A stretch of 64,000 bases of DNA from Streptomyces sp. NRRL S-1022. GTDB taxonomy: Bacteria > Actinomycetota > Actinomycetes > Streptomycetales > Streptomycetaceae. This document shows, in pieces, positions 63,933 to 64,000 of the stretch (the stretch's first letter is position 1; every line of letters begins with the position of its first letter). The DNA lies in assembly GCF_000720135.1 (NCBI RefSeq), contig NZ_JOIU01000007.1, positions 1 to 64,000 of the forward strand, written 5' to 3'. The position numbers and the translations under genes were made by a program. The notes under the pieces are model-generated. The model was not told where the DNA came from. It searched no databases and saw only the letters and a program-made list of their open reading frames with translations.

Positions 63933-64000
63933 TCAGCGCGCGTAACGCATCAGCGTCCGCACCATGTGGCACGTGGTGTCCGACGGGGGGCGCATCCCGA
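63933..64000 (-). CDS. C-terminal end of an unidentified gene (cut by window edge)
   Basis: A minus-strand frame ends with TGA at 63933 after ...CHMVRTLMRYAR. Only about 21 residues are visible, so the family cannot be named. A terminator-like hairpin directly downstream supports a real gene end. Confidence 0.4.
   Translation of the reverse strand, partial: GMRPPSDTTCHMVRTLMRYAR

Overview
The window is high-GC actinobacterial DNA and almost certainly comes from a Streptomyces chromosome core. Third codon positions are strongly G/C, GTG starts are frequent, several genes lack leaders, and a complete whiE-type spore-pigment cluster is present. Gene order from the cytochrome oxidase genes through lipB-lipA to glnA matches what I remember of the S. 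coelicolor SCO2155-SCO2198 region. That match is recall, not a computed alignment.

Layout. 0-8 kb: the end of the aa3 oxidase operon (ctaC and the start of ctaD, minus strand), a cysteine desulfurase fused to a TusA domain, a PfkB sugar/nucleoside kinase, a secreted protein, an ErpA/IscA-type Fe-S carrier and, divergently, nadA (quinolinate synthase, an Fe-S enzyme). 8-17 kb: a two-component system followed by an RND efflux pump, the phage-shock genes pspA and pspAA (the latter broken), a DUF3043 membrane protein, a methyltransferase and an HtrA-like lipoprotein protease. 17-26 kb: cobalamin nucleotide-loop genes (a metallo-beta-lactamase/CobU fusion, cobT, cobS), interleaved with a methyltransferase, a DUF2156 membrane protein and two further membrane proteins. 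A repeat-rich gap follows cobT. 26-35 kb: pepA, then the 2-oxoacid dehydrogenase block lpd-sucB-gntR-aceE. 35-45 kb: a WYL regulator, a DUF4240 protein, a MarP-like membrane protease, GNAT, SDR and FAD enzymes, an NsdA-like regulator, and lipoate synthesis (lipB, lipA).

45-55 kb holds a secreted beta-helix protein, an O-methyltransferase and all eight whiE-type genes. The monooxygenase-like ORFI, cupin, KS-alpha, KS-beta, ACP, aromatase/cyclase and cyclase run as one tightly packed minus-strand operon, and a FAD hydroxylase is divergent from it. In my memory of S. coelicolor this place has no pigment genes, so the block looks like an insertion or relocation between the DUF4191 gene and the RDD/glnA pair. 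55-64 kb: glnA with a clear GlnR operator, an integrase remnant with two unknown genes, an isochorismatase-family hydrolase opposite a GlxA-type regulator, htpX-pspAB (the other half of the Psp system), and an alpha/beta hydrolase.

How the genes connect. Lpd, SucB and AceE need the lipoate made by LipB and LipA. ErpA and the desulfurase supply Fe-S clusters and sulfur that NadA and LipA use. PspA and PspAA (13 kb) and HtpX and PspAB (61 kb) are separated parts of one envelope-stress response.

Three conserved genes (ctaD, pspAA, sucB) are interrupted by internal deletions with frameshifts, and the one in pspAA comes with an exact 76-bp tandem duplication. Because ctaD and sucB are core respiratory genes, draft-assembly error is the first explanation to test. 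I found no rRNA, tRNA, CRISPR array or intact mobile element.
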